Positions 61,225 through 64,000 of a stretch of DNA of 64,000 nt are shown here, piece by piece. Position 1 is the first letter of the stretch; the number at the start of each line of letters is the position of its first letter. Made by a program: the position numbers and the translations under genes. The notes beneath the pieces were generated by a model. It was given only the letters and a program-made list of their open reading frames with translations, did not search any database and was not told the DNA's origin. Where the stretch lies: NCBI RefSeq assembly GCF_000504165.1, contig NZ_AYSE01000004.1, positions 124,001 to 188,000 on the forward strand, in the 5' to 3' direction. This DNA is from Bacillus sp. FJAT-14578 (GTDB taxonomy: Bacteria; Bacillota; Bacilli; Bacillales; Bacillaceae_H).

Positions 61225-62871
61225 ATGAACAGTGGATGGAATCGGTTAGTAAAAAAGCGAAAAAGAAGAGAGAAAACGTTTTACCATGAAGAAACAGAAA
61301 TTCCCTCAGATCAACAGGAACTGAGTGAACACTTGGGTGAAAATCTTCAATCTATTAAAGAAGCTCTAGGTAACAGCGGTGACTTAGTTATTCGCGAATT
61401 TAAAATGGGAAAACCCTCATTACATAAAGTTGCGATTATTTATATAAATGGGTTAGCAGACAAGGAAATGATCGGTAGTTCTATTATTGAAAGGCTGATG
61501 ATGGATGTTAGCGAGACCGAAATCAGCGGTTCTGAGCTGCAGGGTTCATTATTTACTTATATAAAAGAGAATATGTTAACGATTGGTTCAATTGAGGATA
61601 TAACGGATTGGAATAAGCTGTTCCTTTCCCTCTTATCAGGGCAAACGATTCTTCTGATTGATGAATGCAACCAAGCCATTGGCTGTTCTGCACAAGGCGG
61701 AGAGTTAAGGACGATTTCAGAACCTACGACAGAACCCGCTGTTCGGGGACCTAAAGATAGTTTTGTTGAAGCGCTTATTACAAATACAGCCATGGTGCGC
61801 TCTCGAATTAAAAGTCCTAATCTGTGGGTTGAAACGATGAAACTAGGAAATATCACACAAACGGATGTTGCCATTATGTATGTAAAAGGGATTGTCAATG
61901 ATAAGCTTGTTGCCGAAGTCAAAGAGCGGCTCAATAAAATTGCAGTAGATGAGATTACTGGTGCCAATACAATCGAAGAATGGATTAATGATGATCCATG
62001 GACACTATGGCCAACTATCCTTGTAACCGAACGGCCGGATGTTGTCGCGGGAGAATTATTGGAAGGACGTGTCGCTATTTTTGTTAATGGAACACCGAAC
62101 CCTTTAATTATGCCAGCGACATGGATTCAATTTTTTCAAACGGCTGAAGATTATTACTTGCGTTGGAATTTTGCCAGTTTTTTGAGGATTCTAAGGGTTG
62201 TTGCATTCATCATCACTCTTCTTGGGCCATCGCTATTTATTGCTTTTCTTTCGTTTCACCCGGAATTGATTCCAACCCCTTTATTAGTTAGCCTGGCAGC
62301 ACAGCGGCAAGGAATCCCATTTCCGGTATTTATAGAGGCATTGCTAATGGAATTCACATTTGAGTTTTTGCGCGAAGCCGGTGTGCGGATGCCGCGGCCT
62401 ATTGGTCAGGCCGTTTCAATTGTTGGCGCACTTGTATTGGGAGAAGCTGCTGTTGCGGCAGGTATTGTTTCGAGTGCCATGGTCATTGTAGTGGCAGGAA
62501 CGGCCATCGCCAGTTTTGCCATCCCGCATCATCCTATGACGGATGCGACACGTTTGCTTCGGTTTATGATGATGTTGTTGGCTGCTTCTTTTGGACTGTA
62601 CGGGATTGGGCTCGGAGTCATTGTGTTAGCCGCACATACTTGCAGCGTGCGCTCTTTCGGCATTCCTTATTTGGCTCCTTTTGCACCACTCATTTTTGCT
62701 GATTTGAAGGATACCCTAGTTCGGTTCCCAAAGCCATTTTTGTCAAAACGTCCTCGATTAATTAGCCAAATGAAAACAACAAGGACAGGTCCTACTGAGA
62801 ATCTAGGCCCGTCACCGAGAGAAAATGAAATGAAAGACAACGAATCGAAGAGGGATAGCAATGAAACATAA
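61225..62871 (+). CDS. Spore germinant receptor A subunit
   Basis: The 548-aa GerA/GerBA/GerKA-family protein has a hydrophilic N-terminal domain (about 30-290: NLQSIKEALGNSGDLVIREF, VAIIYINGLAD, LSLLSGQTILLID, GPKDSFVEAL, TDVAIMYVKGI). About five membrane helices follow (LLGPSLFIAFLSFHPELIPT, MEFTFEFLREAGVRMPRP) and a basic C-terminal tail. A subunits, with B and lipoprotein C subunits, sense germinants in the spore inner membrane. ATG 61225 has a weak GGAG about 11 bp upstream. The C subunit gene overlaps its end; no B subunit is seen before the window ends. Confidence 0.93.
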   Translation: MNSGWNRLVKKRKRREKTFYHEETEIPSDQQELSEHLGENLQSIKEALGNSGDLVIREFKMGKPSLHKVAIIYINGLADKEMIGSSIIERLMMDVSETEISGSELQGSLFTYIKENMLTIGSIEDITDWNKLFLSLLSGQTILLIDECNQAIGCSAQGGELRTISEPTTEPAVRGPKDSFVEALITNTAMVRSRIKSPNLWVETMKLGNITQTDVAIMYVKGIVNDKLVAEVKERLNKIAVDEITGANTIEEWINDDPWTLWPTILVTERPDVVAGELLEGRVAIFVNGTPNPLIMPATWIQFFQTAEDYYLRWNFASFLRILRVVAFIITLLGPSLFIAFLSFHPELIPTPLLVSLAAQRQGIPFPVFIEALLMEFTFEFLREAGVRMPRPIGQAVSIVGALVLGEAAVAAGIVSSAMVIVVAGTAIASFAIPHHPMTDATRLLRFMMMLLAASFGLYGIGLGVIVLAAHTCSVRSFGIPYLAPFAPLIFADLKDTLVRFPKPFLSKRPRLISQMKTTRTGPTENLGPSPRENEMKDNESKRDSNET

Positions 62872-64000
62872 ACCATTCATCGTTTTCTTAATGCTTCTAT
62901 CTATTGTATTGTTGTCAGGTTGTTGGGATCGTGCGGAGTTACAAGATTTAGACATTGTAAGCGCTATTGGCATTGATGAAGGCGGCGATGATGTGGAAAA
63001 CAGATATCGCGTTACGGTCCAAATTATAAATGAAGGACAAATAGCCGGTACGCAAGGGCAAGGAGGGAGATCAGAAATGGCCCCTGTTACGACATATTCG
63101 GCTACAGGAAGCACGATTTCAGAGGCACTCCGAAAAATTGCACCAAAGTCACCGAATGAACTGTTTTTTCCTCATGTGCAATTAATGGTGATTGGGGAGG
63201 ATCTGGCGAGAAACAAAGGGATACAAGATTTGTTTGATGTCATTGAACGGGACTCCCAATTTCGTACTCTTTTTCCCATTTTAATTGTAAGGGACAATAC
63301 AGCAAAGGCTCTTCTCCAAATCACGACACCTTTAGAGGCTGTTCCTGCAGCCAAAATTGTCGGGGGCTTGGAAACCACAAAAAAAATCTGGGGAGAGTAT
63401 GCAAGCACCCGTGCTGATCAAGTCATTCAGCAATTAGACGGAGAAGGTGCCAATTTAACGGGGATTGAGATTACTGGAGATCCGGCAAAAGGGAATGAAA
63501 TAACAAATGTCCAACAAATATCTTCGAAGACAGATATACAGATAAAAGGGCTTGCTGTTTTTAAAAATGGGAAACTCCAAAAATGGTTAGATGGAGATGA
63601 AGCGCGTGGTGCGTCATGGATCAATAATGAATTGACAAAAACAGTTGTCAATCTTGATTGTGAAAAGAAAAAAAAGGGGATTGCCGTTGAAATGGTACGC
63701 TCCCAAACGAAAGTTAAAGCAGACATAAAAAACAGAAAACCCGTTATTCGTATCGCAGTTCGATCAGAAGGCCACATCTCAGAAGTCCATTGTCCAATCG
63801 CTCTGGGTAAACATGAATCCATTGAAAAAATTGAAAAGCAGATGGAGAAGGAAATAAAAGAGGAAGTCATGATGGCTTTAGAAGCTGCTAAAGAACAAAA
63901 AAGCGACATTTTTCGTTTTGGTGAAACTGTCAACCGGGAGGACCCAAAATTATGGAAAAAAATCAAGGGGAAATGGGATGATGAAATCTTTCCCGAGACA
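62861..64000 (+). CDS. Spore germinant receptor C subunit lipoprotein (partial at window end)
   Basis: The frame opens at ATG 62861 with AAGAGGGA upstream, overlaps the A-subunit gene by 11 bp and stays open for 380 codons to the last base. A lipoprotein signal ends LLSGCWD (Cys 21), followed by the Ger(x)C opening RAELQDLDIVSAIGIDEGGD. Further family segments are AAKIVGGLETTKKIWGEYAS and LAVFKNGKLQKWLDGDEARG. Family members are about 370-400 aa, so only a few codons are missing. It is diacylglyceryl-modified and sits on the outer face of the spore inner membrane. Confidence 0.93.
   Translation, partial: MKHKPFIVFLMLLSIVLLSGCWDRAELQDLDIVSAIGIDEGGDDVENRYRVTVQIINEGQIAGTQGQGGRSEMAPVTTYSATGSTISEALRKIAPKSPNELFFPHVQLMVIGEDLARNKGIQDLFDVIERDSQFRTLFPILIVRDNTAKALLQITTPLEAVPAAKIVGGLETTKKIWGEYASTRADQVIQQLDGEGANLTGIEITGDPAKGNEITNVQQISSKTDIQIKGLAVFKNGKLQKWLDGDEARGASWINNELTKTVVNLDCEKKKKGIAVEMVRSQTKVKADIKNRKPVIRIAVRSEGHISEVHCPIALGKHESIEKIEKQMEKEIKEEVMMALEAAKEQKSDIFRFGETVNREDPKLWKKIKGKWDDEIFPET

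Noticed and set aside
61143..61289. 48-codon frame starting GTG 61143 just before gerA (MEGGENIYLDKTSNTSFGD...)
   Set aside because: It overlaps the receptor gene out of frame, and its AGGAGG lies inside the frame rather than before a start codon, so I did not call it.

Overview
The window looks like chromosome from a spore-forming member of the Bacillaceae (Bacillota). Evidence: Bacillus-type Shine-Dalgarno sites with frequent TTG/GTG starts, rho-independent terminators after most transcription units, a GerA/GerC germinant-receptor pair, a CwlO-like endopeptidase preceded by a perfect WalR box, a YbxH-family protein, an ECF transporter with a fused double ATPase, and GC-rich interspersed repeats of a kind common in Bacillus relatives. 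No rRNA, tRNA or CRISPR array was seen.

Layout. 0-3 kb: tail of an unknown gene, then an IS200/IS605-type element carrying tnpB; the element abuts an EVE-HNH nuclease gene that appears to have lost its 5' end. 3-15 kb: HIT protein; a tail-less FtsZ paralogue preceded by an 18-codon leader ORF; serA-type phosphoglycerate dehydrogenase under a ZTP (pfl) riboswitch; an amino-acid permease; a YdeI-like protein; a YhgE-like membrane protein divergent from a TetR regulator; thioredoxin divergent from a LysR regulator. 15-27 kb: cell-envelope and secreted functions (two acyltransferases, a VTT/DedA protein, a 5'-nucleotidase, a BMP lipoprotein, a DUF4003 protein, a secreted EEP phosphoesterase).

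27-38 kb is the metabolic centrepiece: aldehyde dehydrogenase, MIP channel, B12-dependent diol/glycerol dehydratase (three subunits), its two-subunit reactivase, a HbpS/GlcG protein, a PduO-type cobalamin adenosyltransferase, then a PocR-domain sensor kinase and an AraC-type response regulator. No microcompartment shell gene and no alcohol dehydrogenase is present. The aldehyde dehydrogenase gene and the channel/dehydratase operon are each preceded by a copy of the same ~160-bp terminator-plus-promoter cassette with paired ATG(T)CTAG boxes, so the two units are probably co-activated by the adjacent two-component system.

38-48 kb: a LysM/beta-propeller protein, an FAD-dependent oxidoreductase, a second TnpB element whose gene changes frame at an A9 run, and an ECF transporter (S, fused A, T). 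48-56 kb: an orphan sensor kinase, then an operon-like run of hybrid kinase, CheR methyltransferase, REC-PAS-PAS kinase and sugar-type binding protein, with no permease and no CheB. 56-64 kb: a MITE-like repeat, a PRPP synthetase paralogue with an altered ribose-phosphate loop, a CwlO-like hydrolase, a second copy of a structured repeat also found at 38.6 kb, and a gerA-gerC pair cut by the window end. Several short protein remnants lie between genes (25.9, 56.5 and 60.2 kb).
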